Assembly: GCF_017329615.1 (NCBI RefSeq)
Contig: NZ_JAFMTW010000010.1
Span: 1 to 64,000, forward strand
From: Alicyclobacillus suci
GTDB taxonomy: Bacteria; Bacillota; Bacilli; Alicyclobacillales; Alicyclobacillaceae
Length of the DNA: 64,000 nt
Direction of reading: 5' to 3'
Made by a program: the position numbers and the translations under genes. The notes beneath the pieces are model-generated. The model ran no database searches. It saw only the letters and a list, made by a program, of their open reading frames with translations, and had not been told where the DNA came from. Below are positions 38,350 through 47,061 of the stretch, piece after piece. How positions within the stretch are numbered: position 1 is the first letter of the stretch; each line of letters starts with the position of its first letter.

Positions 38350-38379
38350 ATTATATCAGCGCATGAATTTTATTGTCAA
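38350..38379 (-). promoter_or_regulatory. veg promoter, distal
   Basis: On the minus strand TTGACA (38374-38379) and TATAAT (38350-38355) are 18 bp apart, full consensus in both boxes. It lies in the gap between yabG and veg. Confidence 0.75.
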
Positions 38380-38417
38380 TGGGTATTTTATAACCTTTTT
38401 CATTCCTTTGAGGCGCC

Positions 38418-39278
38418 TTAGTAGGTTGACTTCGGCACCCCCAAACGGTATTTCCCGCGGGACTCCAATCCACCAATCCCGTCTGTCCCCGTGTACGTCG
38501 ACTTGACCGCCTCGTACAAATCCACCGTCTCGTGAATCGGGGTAAAAGCGATTTTTTCAGCAATAAACACCGGATCGAGCGCGTGAATCATAATGCGCTG
38601 CGGAGAACTCGCAAAGTTAGCGCCTGCATCTAAAATCGCCTCAAAATGCGATTGACAGGCGCCCGCGATAATGACGAGGTCATCCATATTTCGCGCGTGC
38701 TTACGCGCATTTGCCACCGTCCGCACGAAGTTGTGTGAGTTGCGGTAGTTCTGAATGTCCGCCCAGTCCTTGCCCTTCCGAATGACCCCATCATGTCCCG
38801 TAATAATTAAAATGTCTGGCTCATACTGTTGCAGAAGAGAATTGACCAAGCTGGGCATTTGCGCTTCCGGTACATGTTGTCCGATCGCCCGGATACCGAG
38901 TTCACGATACATTGTCATGCATTTTTTCAGGTACGTTCCATCACCATCTAGGTGAAGAACCCGACCGGGCCGCTCAAAAAAATCCGGGTTGGCTTGGAAG
39001 CGACTTTCCCGACGCAGCGCACGCTTTTCATGTTCCATTGCGCGACGCGACTGAATTAGCCGAAGACACTCGCCTTCGACCTGTGTGCGAGCGGCTTCGA
39101 ATTGGCGCAGTTCATCGTCACTGACCTGTTCCAGGTCTTCATACGGGGCGTCGGCCATCAAACGGACATCAAGGCCTTTCAAAATGGCCGTCTCGGACGC
39201 GTCATCCAATTCGACGATGACGAAACAGACGTCCTTCCCGTATGATTTTCGCGTGACCATGTCGCCTATTCTCCACAT
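38418..39278 (-). CDS. yabG: Sporulation-specific protease YabG
   Basis: A cysteine protease that processes coat proteins in the mother cell. The 286-aa product starts MWRIGDMVTRKSYGKDVCF and has ILIITGHDGVIRKG with the likely catalytic histidine and IIAGACQSHFEAILDAGAN with the likely catalytic cysteine, followed by NFASSPQR. The ATG at 39278 lies 4 nt after a very strong GGAGGAGGGG site. A good sigma-K promoter is just upstream. Confidence 0.95.
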   Translation of the reverse strand: MWRIGDMVTRKSYGKDVCFVIVELDDASETAILKGLDVRLMADAPYEDLEQVSDDELRQFEAARTQVEGECLRLIQSRRAMEHEKRALRRESRFQANPDFFERPGRVLHLDGDGTYLKKCMTMYRELGIRAIGQHVPEAQMPSLVNSLLQQYEPDILIITGHDGVIRKGKDWADIQNYRNSHNFVRTVANARKHARNMDDLVIIAGACQSHFEAILDAGANFASSPQRIMIHALDPVFIAEKIAFTPIHETVDLYEAVKSTYTGTDGIGGLESRGKYRLGVPKSTY

Positions 39279-39311
39279 GAAACCACCCCTCCTCCGAGGC
39301 TCATCTGCCCT

Positions 39312-39339
39312 TACCATATGTCACGTACCCGCCTTTGTG
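39312..39339 (-). promoter_or_regulatory. yabG sigma-K promoter
   Basis: On the minus strand CAC (39337-39339) and CATATGGTA (39312-39320) are 16 bp apart, a full match to the sigma-K pattern (AC, then CATAnnnTA). Transcription would start near 39304, 26 nt before the ATG. Confidence 0.75.
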
Positions 39340-39360
39340 ACAAACGTGGAGTGATTTGCG

Positions 39361-40209
39361 GTGAACAAGCCAGTCTACGCGATTATCGGTGTGAAAGACG
39401 AAGCGCTCAGCATTGAGAATGTCCTACGACAGCTCTGGCGCAGCAAAGTGGCAGGGGCGATGGTCATCTGCAACGGCTGCACAGACGAAAGTTACGAGCG
39501 CACACAGGCGATAGCCCGCACTTCGCCATATCCTATCTGCGCGACCTCCATCCCCTCTCCACTCGGCCACGATGTGGCCCGCGCAGTCGGCACCTACGCG
39601 TTGTTGCGGCGACTGCCCGTGGGCGCAGAGGCCCTGTGTCTGTACATTGATGGCGATTGGTCAGGGGCGTTTGGCCCAGCCTTACACGACTTCATCACCT
39701 TCGGAATCGAGCGCGACGCCGACGTCTTATCGTTATCCAGAACGTGCCTTGTCGACGACGCGATGCGCACTGCAGCGACATCCTGGCAACAGGCGCTCAC
39801 GCTGCAACAAGTGGTGCCTGTCGACGCACTCCCGTTCATGGTGCCAATGCTTGTGCACACGCGCCTGTTTCACCAGTTGTCGCCCCTCCTGCTCGCTCAT
39901 CCAGGCGTCTTTATCGCACGTTGTGCAATGTTGCAAAGCATTTCCTGGCACACGTTCGACGTTTGGGACCAGCGATTGACCGGCCACCGCAGTCGCAATC
40001 GTCAGCACGCACAAGCGATGCGGGCGCGCATCGCGTTGGATGGGCACACAGCGCACGCCATTTTGAGCGGGCGGCGGTGCAAAAACACCCCATCCCCAAG
40101 TGGCATTCCCCCCCGCAACTTCGCCGCCCTGCTCAGTTGCGCGGCACAAGCCACATGGCCTCTGCCGCGCACGAAAAGAGTGCGCGCCCCGAAAACCTAC
40201 CGTGGTTAG
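39361..40209 (+). CDS. Family 2-like glycosyltransferase, function unknown
   Basis: A 282-aa protein. The N-terminal 130 residues look like a GT-A nucleotide-sugar fold: VYAIIGVKDEALSIENVLRQL, VICNGCTDESYER (the usual NGSTD position) and LCLYIDGDW, a DxD-like metal site. The C-terminal 60 residues are basic and probably disordered. No membrane helix is seen, so it is likely cytoplasmic. GTG at 39361 follows GGAGTGA. It is divergent from yabG, which may link it to sporulation, and its stop overlaps the stop of the convergent gene. The acceptor is unknown. Confidence 0.65.
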   Translation: MNKPVYAIIGVKDEALSIENVLRQLWRSKVAGAMVICNGCTDESYERTQAIARTSPYPICATSIPSPLGHDVARAVGTYALLRRLPVGAEALCLYIDGDWSGAFGPALHDFITFGIERDADVLSLSRTCLVDDAMRTAATSWQQALTLQQVVPVDALPFMVPMLVHTRLFHQLSPLLLAHPGVFIARCAMLQSISWHTFDVWDQRLTGHRSRNRQHAQAMRARIALDGHTAHAILSGRRCKNTPSPSGIPPRNFAALLSCAAQATWPLPRTKRVRAPKTYRG

Positions 40210-40727
40210 TGCTTCGTATATCGATCCGCCACCGTCGAAGCCCCGTACGAGTCCGGCTTGATACGCACTTCGTAGCCACTTGCTTCAATCCAGGCGACAA
40301 TCTCGCGAATCCACTGTTTGGTCTCGCCTCGTTCGCCCATATCCAGATGGACTTCGACGTGCCATTCATCGTAACGCGCAGGAAAATAAGGGGTGGAAAA
40401 CGTTTCTGGCTGGCTGAAGTTCTGCAATTGCTCCATCAACTGGCCGCTTGTTTGGAGGGACAGCGCAGCTTCGGTAAACATTCGCTGACGAAGAGAGGTG
40501 AGGTGTTCGTGAATGGATTTGTGGACGAAGTAACGCGCGCCCTTTCCTGCTCGATGAAGGATGATGGCCGTCACAAACGTCGCCACAGAACCATTTCCAT
40601 GCAATTGCGAGTCAGTGCCGACGACCAACTTGTAGTCCGCGTCGGCATGCATACTTCGTTCTCTCAGGATGTCGTATGCAACATCCTCCAGGCTGAGCAT
40701 GCCACGCGTCGGGCTTAAGAACAACAC
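40206..40727 (-). CDS. YkuK-like RNase H-fold protein
   Basis: A 173-aa protein of the YkuK (DUF458) family. Likely acidic residues of the RNase H-like fold are in LVVGTDSQLHG, the EVHLDMGERG region and KPDSYGASTVADRYTKH at the end. Related proteins have no proven activity; nuclease function is inferred from the fold. GTG at 40727 is the best start, 7 nt after GGGGGG; an ATG eight codons earlier has no ribosome site. It lies downstream of rsmA and converges on the glycosyltransferase gene. Confidence 0.8.
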   Translation of the reverse strand: MLFLSPTRGMLSLEDVAYDILRERSMHADADYKLVVGTDSQLHGNGSVATFVTAIILHRAGKGARYFVHKSIHEHLTSLRQRMFTEAALSLQTSGQLMEQLQNFSQPETFSTPYFPARYDEWHVEVHLDMGERGETKQWIREIVAWIEASGYEVRIKPDSYGASTVADRYTKH

Positions 40728-40778
40728 GTCCAATCCCCCCCTGTCTGACATTAGTATATTCCAACTTGTCAGATTTAG

Positions 40779-40818
40779 AGAAGGCGCAGGGCGGGGTGCC
40801 CACCCGCGCCTGCGCCAG
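40779..40818 (-). terminator. Probable terminator after rsmA
   Basis: GGCGCAGG and CCTGCGCC flank a second inner GC-rich stem, followed on the minus strand by TTCTCTAAAT. A strong structure with a weak T-tract, in the gap before the YkuK-like gene. Confidence 0.5.
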
Positions 40819-40849
40819 AGAGACGTCTGATTCCCTTAGCTGATTCCCC

Positions 40850-41716
40850 TTACGTCCGCGGGTACTGGTTCGCAAGCGCCGCAAATTGTGCAATAGAGAG
40901 CGTCTCCGCCCGCGCATCCGGTTGGATACCAGCCGCCTCAATCCACGCTCGGCACGCATCCTTGCCGACCGAAAGACTATTGGATAACGCGTTTAAGAGT
41001 GTTTTGCGACGCGTGGAAAACGCCGCTCTCACCACGCGAAAGAACCACGTTTCATCCTCGACAAAGACATCGGCCCGCTGCGTGCAGTCGAGTAGGACGA
41101 CAGCCGAGTCCACGCCAGGCTGTGGTGCAAACGCCGCTGGCGGAACCGTAAACAGCCGCGTCGCCCGGGACCGGTACTGAATCCCCACAGACAACACGCC
41201 GTACGCCTTGCCACCAGGTTGCGCGACCATCCTGTCGGCCACCTCTTTTTGCACCATGACGATTGCGCGTTCCATCGGCAAATTCGACTCCAGCACCTGA
41301 AACAAAATGGGTGTCGTAATGTAGTACGGCAGGTTGGCCGCAAAACACAACCTGCGATTTTCAGTTAAATACGGTTTGAGGAGCGCACAGAGATCAAGTT
41401 CTAAGACATCTGCGAACTTCACCTCGACATTCGGGTAAGGTGCAAGCGCCTCGGCAAGCACGGGTCGCAGCGTCTCATCCTTTTCAACAGCAATGACCTG
41501 GGCCGCTCGCTCTGCGAGTTGTGCCGTCAGCGCCCCAGCCCCGGGACCGACTTCCAACACCAGTGTCTCATCATCTGCGCCAAGTGCGTCCGTGATGCGC
41601 GAGAGGACGTTACGGTCGACAAGGAAGTTCTGACCAAATTGCTTTTTCGTGTGAAAGTCGTGCTTCGCCAGCAAATCCCGCATGGTTGGACCCGGGTGGC
41701 GTTGTTCAGCCGTCAT
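40850..41716 (-). CDS. rsmA: 16S rRNA (A1518/A1519) dimethyltransferase
   Basis: Dimethylates two adenines in the 3' hairpin of 16S rRNA (KsgA). The 288-aa product has the SAM motif LEVGPGAGALTAQLAERA, the acidic loop VIAVEKDE, the catalytic NLPYYITTP and the C-terminal helical domain with FSTRRKTLLNALSN. It overlaps rnmV by 11 nt, and the order tatD-rnmV-rsmA is conserved. Confidence 0.96.
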   Translation of the reverse strand: MTAEQRHPGPTMRDLLAKHDFHTKKQFGQNFLVDRNVLSRITDALGADDETLVLEVGPGAGALTAQLAERAAQVIAVEKDETLRPVLAEALAPYPNVEVKFADVLELDLCALLKPYLTENRRLCFAANLPYYITTPILFQVLESNLPMERAIVMVQKEVADRMVAQPGGKAYGVLSVGIQYRSRATRLFTVPPAAFAPQPGVDSAVVLLDCTQRADVFVEDETWFFRVVRAAFSTRRKTLLNALSNSLSVGKDACRAWIEAAGIQPDARAETLSIAQFAALANQYPRT

Positions 41717-42287
41717 CTCGTTCTAACCTCTCTAAAGCTTGACGCCACTCCTCGCGAGTGACGCCAAGCGTATTCAGCTTGTTCAAAAACGCCTTCGCAT
41801 TCCCATAGCCAATGCCCAATTGGTCGCCAATCACCATCCGCCGCACGGAGGCCTCAGGACAAGCAAGCAACCTCGCGGACAACAAATCTTCCTGCGTAAA
41901 CTCCACGCGGTTTTCCAATCGCGTTGGCGCAACTTGTCCCCGCGCGCGCAGGAGCGCTTCGCGCACCGCCCTAGCGTCGGCGTGTTCCACGCCTAAGCCC
42001 TGACGGTTGACGGCCTGACGCCGAGCGACGTGCGCGTGGCTGCATCCTGGCACTGCGCGGTCAATCCGCCTTCGAATACGCTCGCCAGCGCCGTCTGGGT
42101 CGGTCAGCACGATGACGCCTCTGGTGCGCACCGCGCGACGGAGGACGTCCATTGTCCGCTGGCCAATTCGGTCGCCGCCGAGGACGAGCACGTCTGCTTT
42201 GACGGCGACATCCACGACCTGTTTATCGTGAATCCCTTCCACCACTACAATCTCATGAATAACCGGGCGCTGGACATCCTCATTCAT
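41706..42287 (-). CDS. rnmV: Ribonuclease M5
   Basis: Matures 5S rRNA. The 193-aa product has a Toprim domain: VVVEGIHDKQ with the catalytic glutamate and VIVLTDPDGAGERIRR with the aspartate pair, then a helical C terminus. ATG at 42287 follows GAGGGG and overlaps the tatD stop by 8 nt. In B. subtilis yabE lies between tatD and rnmV; here it is absent. Confidence 0.94.
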   Translation of the reverse strand: MNEDVQRPVIHEIVVVEGIHDKQVVDVAVKADVLVLGGDRIGQRTMDVLRRAVRTRGVIVLTDPDGAGERIRRRIDRAVPGCSHAHVARRQAVNRQGLGVEHADARAVREALLRARGQVAPTRLENRVEFTQEDLLSARLLACPEASVRRMVIGDQLGIGYGNAKAFLNKLNTLGVTREEWRQALERLERDDG

Positions 42288-43062
42288 TCGGTACGACCCC
42301 TCGAAACAACGCCAGCGCATTCTTTGTGGTCAGCGCCGCAATCGTGTCGACGCCGACGCCGCGAACTTGAGCAACCTGCTCTGCCACCAGCCGCACACGA
42401 GCTGGCTCGTTGCGCTTGCCGCGAAACGGGTGCGGCGACAAATAAGGGCTGTCCGTCTCCACAAGCAACCGGTCATCCGGAATTTGCGCAGCCACTTGAC
42501 GCACATCCTCCGCCTTCTTAAACGTGACAGGCCCTCCGAACGAAATGTAGAATCCAAGCGCCATGCAGGCTTTTGCCACGTCCAACGTCTCATTGAAGCA
42601 GTGCATGACGCCGCCCACTTCATCCACACCGGAGTCTTGCAACAACTGAACGATATCTTGTGTCGATTCGCGATTGTGGATGATGACAGGTTGTTTCACC
42701 CGCTTGGCGATCTCGATTTGCCGCCGCAGCACAGCCGCCTGTTCCGGCCGCGGTGCTGCGTCCCAATAATAATCCAACCCGATTTCACCGATAGCGACGA
42801 CCTTCTCGTGCAAGGCCAGTCGTTCCACCTCGTCAAAATCTGACGCTGGCACATCTTTCGCCGCCTCTGGGTGAATCCCGACGGCGGCATACACCCCTTC
42901 ATGCTGCTCCGCAATCGCGATGGCTCGACGCGCACTCTGAACGTCCACCGCCGGGACGACCACGTAGGAAACGCCTGCGCTATGCGCGCGTTCGAGAACG
43001 GCAGCGAGATCATCCGCAAACTGGTCGTCCATCAGATGGCAGTGCGTATCAAACAAGGTCAC
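42280..43062 (-). CDS. tatD: TatD-family metal-dependent DNase
   Basis: A TIM-barrel hydrolase (YabD) with 3'-5' exonuclease activity in homologues. The 260-aa product has FDTHCHLMD (metal His pair), GEIGLDYYWD, PVIIHNRES, MHCFNE and LLVETDSPYLSPHPFRGKRNEP. The GTG start overlaps the metG stop (GTGA), so the two are coupled as in Bacillus. Confidence 0.95.
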   Translation of the reverse strand: MTLFDTHCHLMDDQFADDLAAVLERAHSAGVSYVVVPAVDVQSARRAIAIAEQHEGVYAAVGIHPEAAKDVPASDFDEVERLALHEKVVAIGEIGLDYYWDAAPRPEQAAVLRRQIEIAKRVKQPVIIHNRESTQDIVQLLQDSGVDEVGGVMHCFNETLDVAKACMALGFYISFGGPVTFKKAEDVRQVAAQIPDDRLLVETDSPYLSPHPFRGKRNEPARVRLVAEQVAQVRGVGVDTIAALTTKNALALFRGVVPNE

Positions 43063-45032
43063 TTGACAATCGCCCCGTTCGGCATCGTGTCGGGCACGGT
43101 CGCCAAGGTCAAGGTATCGCCCTCAGACGCGGCGAGAATCATCCCTTGCGACTCAACGCCACGCAGCTTAACAGGCTTTAGATTGGCCACGACGATAACC
43201 TTCTTACCGACCAGTTCCTCCGGCGTAAAATACTTTGCGATACCCGAAACAATTTGGCGAGTCTCAAAACCAAGGTCCACCTGAAATTGCAGCAACTTAT
43301 CAGCGCCTTCGACCTTCGCCGCCGTCTTGATTTGCCCGACGCGCAACTCAACTTGGTCGAACGTATCAATGCCAATTTGCGCTTTGCCTGTAGGCTTTAC
43401 TTCGCCCTTTGCGGCGTCCTTATCCTTACCCGCATCTTCCGGATTTTGCAGTGCCTTTGCTCCTGTCATCTCTTCCAACGCTTCAATCTCCTTTTCTACA
43501 TCGAGCCGTGGAAAGAGCGGCTTCTCCTCCGTAACCTTCTGCCCATTCGGGCCCTCGCCAAACGAGAGCGATGTCCAACTGAACGCATCACCCGACCAGC
43601 CGAACTGCTTCGCAATCGCGACTGGCGCGTCCGTCATAAACGGTTGAACCATAATGGTCGCGAGACGAATCGCCTCAACCATGTTGTACAACACCGTGTA
43701 CAGGCGCTCTGTCTCGCCCTCTTTGTGCAATTTCCACGGCTGACACTCGTCTATATACTTATTGGCCCGGCGGACCAGTGTCCAGAGTTCTGTGAGCGCC
43801 ACCGAGAACTGCATCGCGTCCATCGCTTCCTCGACCGCCTTTTGTGCATCGGCGGCGACCTGTTGAAGCGCTTCGTCAACCGCTTCCCGTTGACCTGGCG
43901 CAGGCACCACACCGTCGTTAAAGCGCGTGAGCATCGCGACTGTGCGGTGGATGAGGTTGCCGAAGTCGTTGGCGAGATCGTAATTTAATCGCTCAACGAG
44001 CCCTTCCGGCGTGAAGATGCCATCCTGGCCAAACGGAACCTCGCGCAACAAAAAGTACCGGAAAGCGTCACGACCGTATCTATCGACGAGCTGCAAGGGG
44101 TCGATGACGTTGCCCTTAGACTTGCTCATCTTGCCACCTTTGGCCAAGAAGAAACCGTGACCGTAAACCTTCTTTGGCAGCGGCAAATCCAGTGCCATCA
44201 AAATGATAGGCCAGTAAATGCTATGGAAGCGGACGATATCCTTGCCCACCACGTGGACGTCTGCCGGCCAGTAGCGTTCAAACTGCGCGCGTTTTTGTGC
44301 ATCATCCGCCCCATAACCAATGGCCGTAATATAGTTGGTCAACGCATCCAGCCAAACGTAGACGACATGTTTGGGATCACTCTTGACATGCACACCCCAG
44401 TCGAACGACGTACGAGAGACACACAAATCCTGCAACCCCGGCTCGATGAAGTTTTTCAGCATCTCCGTCTTGCGGCCAATCGGTTCGATAAAGCCTGGGT
44501 TCTCCTCGTAGTATTGCACGAGTCGGTCGACATACTTGCTCATGCGGAAGAAGTACGACTCCTCCCGGACAAACTGAACTTCTCGTCCACATTCGGGACA
44601 TTTGCCGTCCTTGAGTTCCCGCTCCAGCCAGAACGATTCATCCGGCGTACAGTACCACCCCTCGTACTCGGAGAGATAAATGTCGCCCTTTTTCAGCAAC
44701 TTCTCAAAAATATCCTCGACGACCTTCGTATGTCGCGGTTCTGTGGTGCGGATAAAGTCGTCATAAGATATGTTGAGCTTTTTCCAAAGCCCTTGAATCC
44801 ACTCAATAATGGGATCAAGAAACGGCTTCGGCGCCAATCCCGCCTGCGCAGCGCGCGTTTGGATTTTTTGGCCGTGTTCGTCGGTCCCCGTCAAAAAGAA
44901 CACGTCATAACCACGAAGGCGTTTGTAACGAGCCATCGCGTCCGCCGCCACCGTCGTGTAGGCGTGACCAATGTGGAGCCTGTCGTTGGGGTAATAAATC
45001 GGCGTCGTAATATAGAATGTCGGTTTGTCCAT
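43059..45032 (-). CDS. metG: Methionyl-tRNA synthetase
   Basis: Charges tRNA-Met. The 657-aa product has the HIGH box in PNDRLHIGHAY (about 15-25), a zinc knuckle with CPECGREVQF, KMSKSKGN (about 300), an anticodon-binding helical domain, and a C-terminal tRNA-binding OB fold (about 555-657, FDQVELRVGQI, VVANLKPVKLRG). It is controlled by a T-box leader at 45145-45470. tatD, rnmV and rsmA follow. Confidence 0.97.
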   Translation of the reverse strand: MDKPTFYITTPIYYPNDRLHIGHAYTTVAADAMARYKRLRGYDVFFLTGTDEHGQKIQTRAAQAGLAPKPFLDPIIEWIQGLWKKLNISYDDFIRTTEPRHTKVVEDIFEKLLKKGDIYLSEYEGWYCTPDESFWLERELKDGKCPECGREVQFVREESYFFRMSKYVDRLVQYYEENPGFIEPIGRKTEMLKNFIEPGLQDLCVSRTSFDWGVHVKSDPKHVVYVWLDALTNYITAIGYGADDAQKRAQFERYWPADVHVVGKDIVRFHSIYWPIILMALDLPLPKKVYGHGFFLAKGGKMSKSKGNVIDPLQLVDRYGRDAFRYFLLREVPFGQDGIFTPEGLVERLNYDLANDFGNLIHRTVAMLTRFNDGVVPAPGQREAVDEALQQVAADAQKAVEEAMDAMQFSVALTELWTLVRRANKYIDECQPWKLHKEGETERLYTVLYNMVEAIRLATIMVQPFMTDAPVAIAKQFGWSGDAFSWTSLSFGEGPNGQKVTEEKPLFPRLDVEKEIEALEEMTGAKALQNPEDAGKDKDAAKGEVKPTGKAQIGIDTFDQVELRVGQIKTAAKVEGADKLLQFQVDLGFETRQIVSGIAKYFTPEELVGKKVIVVANLKPVKLRGVESQGMILAASEGDTLTLATVPDTMPNGAIVK

Positions 45033-45144
45033 GAAATCACCTTCCTCAGAAAAGTTTCACAACCGTTGGTTGCGTGATTGCAAACTGCCACTCACCAAAC
45101 ATCCTGTTTTCGTACCTTTGGCATCCTGCGACATTTTTGAACGC

Positions 45145-45470
45145 AAAAAAACCCCGTCCACATTGGGACGAGGGTTACTCGCGGTACCACCCAACTTCGC
45201 ACCGCCGCGTGACGACGTATGCCTCGTTCTGAGTTCTATAACGGGAACCTCCCGTGTGTGCCTCAAGGCGGCTAGCGCCGTTCGACACACATCCTCCGGA
45301 ACCATACTCCCCAGCAGCTCCATTACCGGCTTCCACCACCCCGGCTCGCTGAAGCGTCCAAACGGGACACGCAAAGGCTTGTCTGGGTACCATTCCTTCA
45401 TCGACATATCCTGTATTGTTGCCTGACGTTCTGCCGTCAGACGCAGCCGACGGTCTACATCATTACCATA
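45145..45470 (-). ncRNA. T-box leader of metG
   Basis: The minus-strand leader carries the T-box core GGGTGGTACCGCG (45180-45192), which pairs with the tRNA acceptor end. It is followed by a terminator stem formed by ACCCTCGTCC and GGACGGGGT and a run of seven T (45145-45176). The upstream 280 nt hold Stem I. The gene context predicts a methionine specifier codon, but I did not place it. Uncharged tRNA-Met would favour the antiterminator and so metG expression. A TTGACT/TATGGT pair near 45462-45491 may be the promoter. Confidence 0.88.
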
Positions 45471-45531
45471 CATGAGAAAACTCTCTTGAGTCAATTTTCG
45501 TGTCAAAGTTCCGAATTTAAACTGTAAGTAC

Positions 45532-45559
45532 TTGCAAAAAATGCGTGATCATTTATATT
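45532..45559 (+). promoter_or_regulatory. Candidate sigma-A promoter for abrB
   Basis: TTGCAA (45532-45537) and TATATT (45554-45559) are 16 bp apart, about 115 nt before abrB. The rest of the gap to abrB is A/T-rich. Confidence 0.45.
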
Positions 45560-45674
45560 TAAGTCAATTGAAGTATTTGCATGCTGTGATAGTGAATTCC
45601 TGCTGAACGGTCGCAAGTTACTTCATTTAGACACAGAGAACCCAAAATCCTAGAACCGGGGGATGGTACAAGCA

Positions 45675-45914
45675 ATGAAATCTACAGGAATTGTCCGCAA
45701 AGTTGATGAATTAGGTCGTGTCGTGATTCCGATTGAACTCCGTCGTACACTGGGCATCGGTGAAAAGGACGCACTCGAGATTTATGTCGATGGCGACCGC
45801 ATCATTCTGAAAAAGTACGAACCTGCATGTATTTTCTGTGGCCAGGCTGATGAAATTATCCACTTCAAAGGAAAGAACATCTGCCCGTCCTGTATTGCTG
45901 AAATGAGTTCCTGA
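45675..45914 (+). CDS. abrB: Transition-state regulator AbrB with a zinc-type C terminus
   Basis: Represses post-exponential genes such as spoVG until Spo0A lowers it. The 79-aa product has the swapped-hairpin DNA-binding domain MKSTGIVRKVDELGRVVIPI, nearly identical to Bacillus AbrB. Its C-terminal part differs: it is shorter and has CIFC and CPSC, a likely zinc site replacing the Bacillus dimerisation tail. ATG at 45675 is used because the ATG at 45663 is directly against GGGGG. It is divergent from metG. Confidence 0.93.
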   Translation: MKSTGIVRKVDELGRVVIPIELRRTLGIGEKDALEIYVDGDRIILKKYEPACIFCGQADEIIHFKGKNICPSCIAEMSS

Positions 45915-45985
45915 CGGATTGCCACGAAATGATTGAGACTCGCACATGGATTCATATGGAATGATGATAGAAAAGTGAATCCTGG

Positions 45986-46014
45986 GGCTGGCGCATTGAC
46001 GCCAGCCTTTTTTT
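45986..46014 (+). terminator. Terminator after abrB
   Basis: GGCTGGCG and CGCCAGCC form an 8-bp stem with a 6-nt loop, followed by TTTTTTT on the plus strand. It lies about 70 nt after abrB and just before the rsmI 3' end. Confidence 0.9.
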
Positions 46015-46042
46015 GAATTTTATTAACTGCGTACAAGTTCCC

Positions 46043-46909
46043 TTAAGGCAGCGTTTCGTTATACAGTGTTCGGCGGTTAACCCCGTACTTTTCAGCCGCC
46101 TCCAGTACGGCAGATTTGTGACGCTCACCGGAAGCGACCCGCGCTTCAACAAATGCAACGGCTTCTTCCATACGTGCCTGGTCATTTTCTGGCTCGGCAT
46201 GCCCACCGCGATTGTCAACCAAAATCACATATTCTCCTCTGGCGTCTTTTTCCTCGGTGTACTCGACCAACTCGCTCAGCGTCCCCCGCACAAACGTCTC
46301 ATGCTGCTTGGTCAACTCTTTCGCCAGCACGCCAGGCCTGTCCCCCAATTGTTCGAGCAACACCTGTAATGTAGCGTGTAACCGATGTGGCGACTCGTAC
46401 AGGACAAACGTCGCCTCAACCGACAGAAATGGCGCTAACCACGCCTTAGCGGCACTCCCCTGCCTCGGCGCGAACCCTAGGTACACAAATGGCGTCAGCG
46501 GCAACCCACTGCCGACGAGACTCGCTAGGAGCGCGCTGGGGCCAGGTATAGGAATGACAGGGATTTCACGTGTGATGGCGAGATCGACCAAGACTGCACC
46601 CGGGTCAGATAAAAGCGGCGTGCCCGCATCGGACACGAGCGCGATAGAGCGTCCCTCCTCCCAAATGCGCTCGACGAATCCAGTACGCGCCTGCTCGTTG
46701 TGCTGATGGTAGCTAATGAGTTGATCCGGGTGAATGTCAAAGTGCGTCAGCAGTTTGCGAGTGTGGCGTGTGTCCTCGCAGGCCACGACGTCAACAGAGC
46801 GCAAGATGTCAAGCAGCCGGTAACTGACATCCGACAAATTGCCGACGGGTGTACTGCATACGTACAACTTCGGGCCGTCTCCCGCGTTATTTTTCATCTC
46901 TTGAACCAT
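46043..46909 (-). CDS. rsmI: 16S rRNA (C1402) 2'-O-ribose methyltransferase
   Basis: Methylates C1402 in the ribosomal P site. The 288-aa product is a tetrapyrrole-methylase-fold enzyme with LYVCSTPVGNLSDVSYR, CEDTRHTRKLL, VSDAGTPLLSDPG and PGPSALLASLVGSGLP. It lies after yabA as in Bacillus (yabC), but without yazA between them. Confidence 0.95.
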   Translation of the reverse strand: MVQEMKNNAGDGPKLYVCSTPVGNLSDVSYRLLDILRSVDVVACEDTRHTRKLLTHFDIHPDQLISYHQHNEQARTGFVERIWEEGRSIALVSDAGTPLLSDPGAVLVDLAITREIPVIPIPGPSALLASLVGSGLPLTPFVYLGFAPRQGSAAKAWLAPFLSVEATFVLYESPHRLHATLQVLLEQLGDRPGVLAKELTKQHETFVRGTLSELVEYTEEKDARGEYVILVDNRGGHAEPENDQARMEEAVAFVEARVASGERHKSAVLEAAEKYGVNRRTLYNETLP

Positions 46910-46970
46910 GTATGTATGCCACCGCCCATGTAAGGTGTCTCGGAAACCAACGCCGACTTTGCGACGTGAT

Positions 46971-46999
46971 AAAAACGCCCGTTCTTTTCGAACGGGCGT
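46971..46999 (-). terminator. Terminator after yabA
   Basis: On the minus strand ACGCCCGTTC and GAACGGGCGT form a strong stem followed by TTTTATC. It separates yabA from rsmI. Confidence 0.88.
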
Positions 47000-47061
47000 G
47001 ATATGGTGCAGACGGGATACTACGTTCTTTCTTTCGCATCACCCCGTCGGCCATCCATTGG

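Noticed and set aside
39657-40718. Alternative plus-strand frame of 353 codons
   Set aside because: Runs across the glycosyltransferase gene and the YkuK-like gene in another frame; the two real proteins explain the region.
44157-45077. Plus-strand open frame of 306 codons
   Set aside because: Antisense to metG; no ribosome site and no recognisable domain.
45057-45506. Minus-strand open frame of 149 codons upstream of metG
   Set aside because: It is the T-box leader read as protein; the T-box core and terminator lie inside it.
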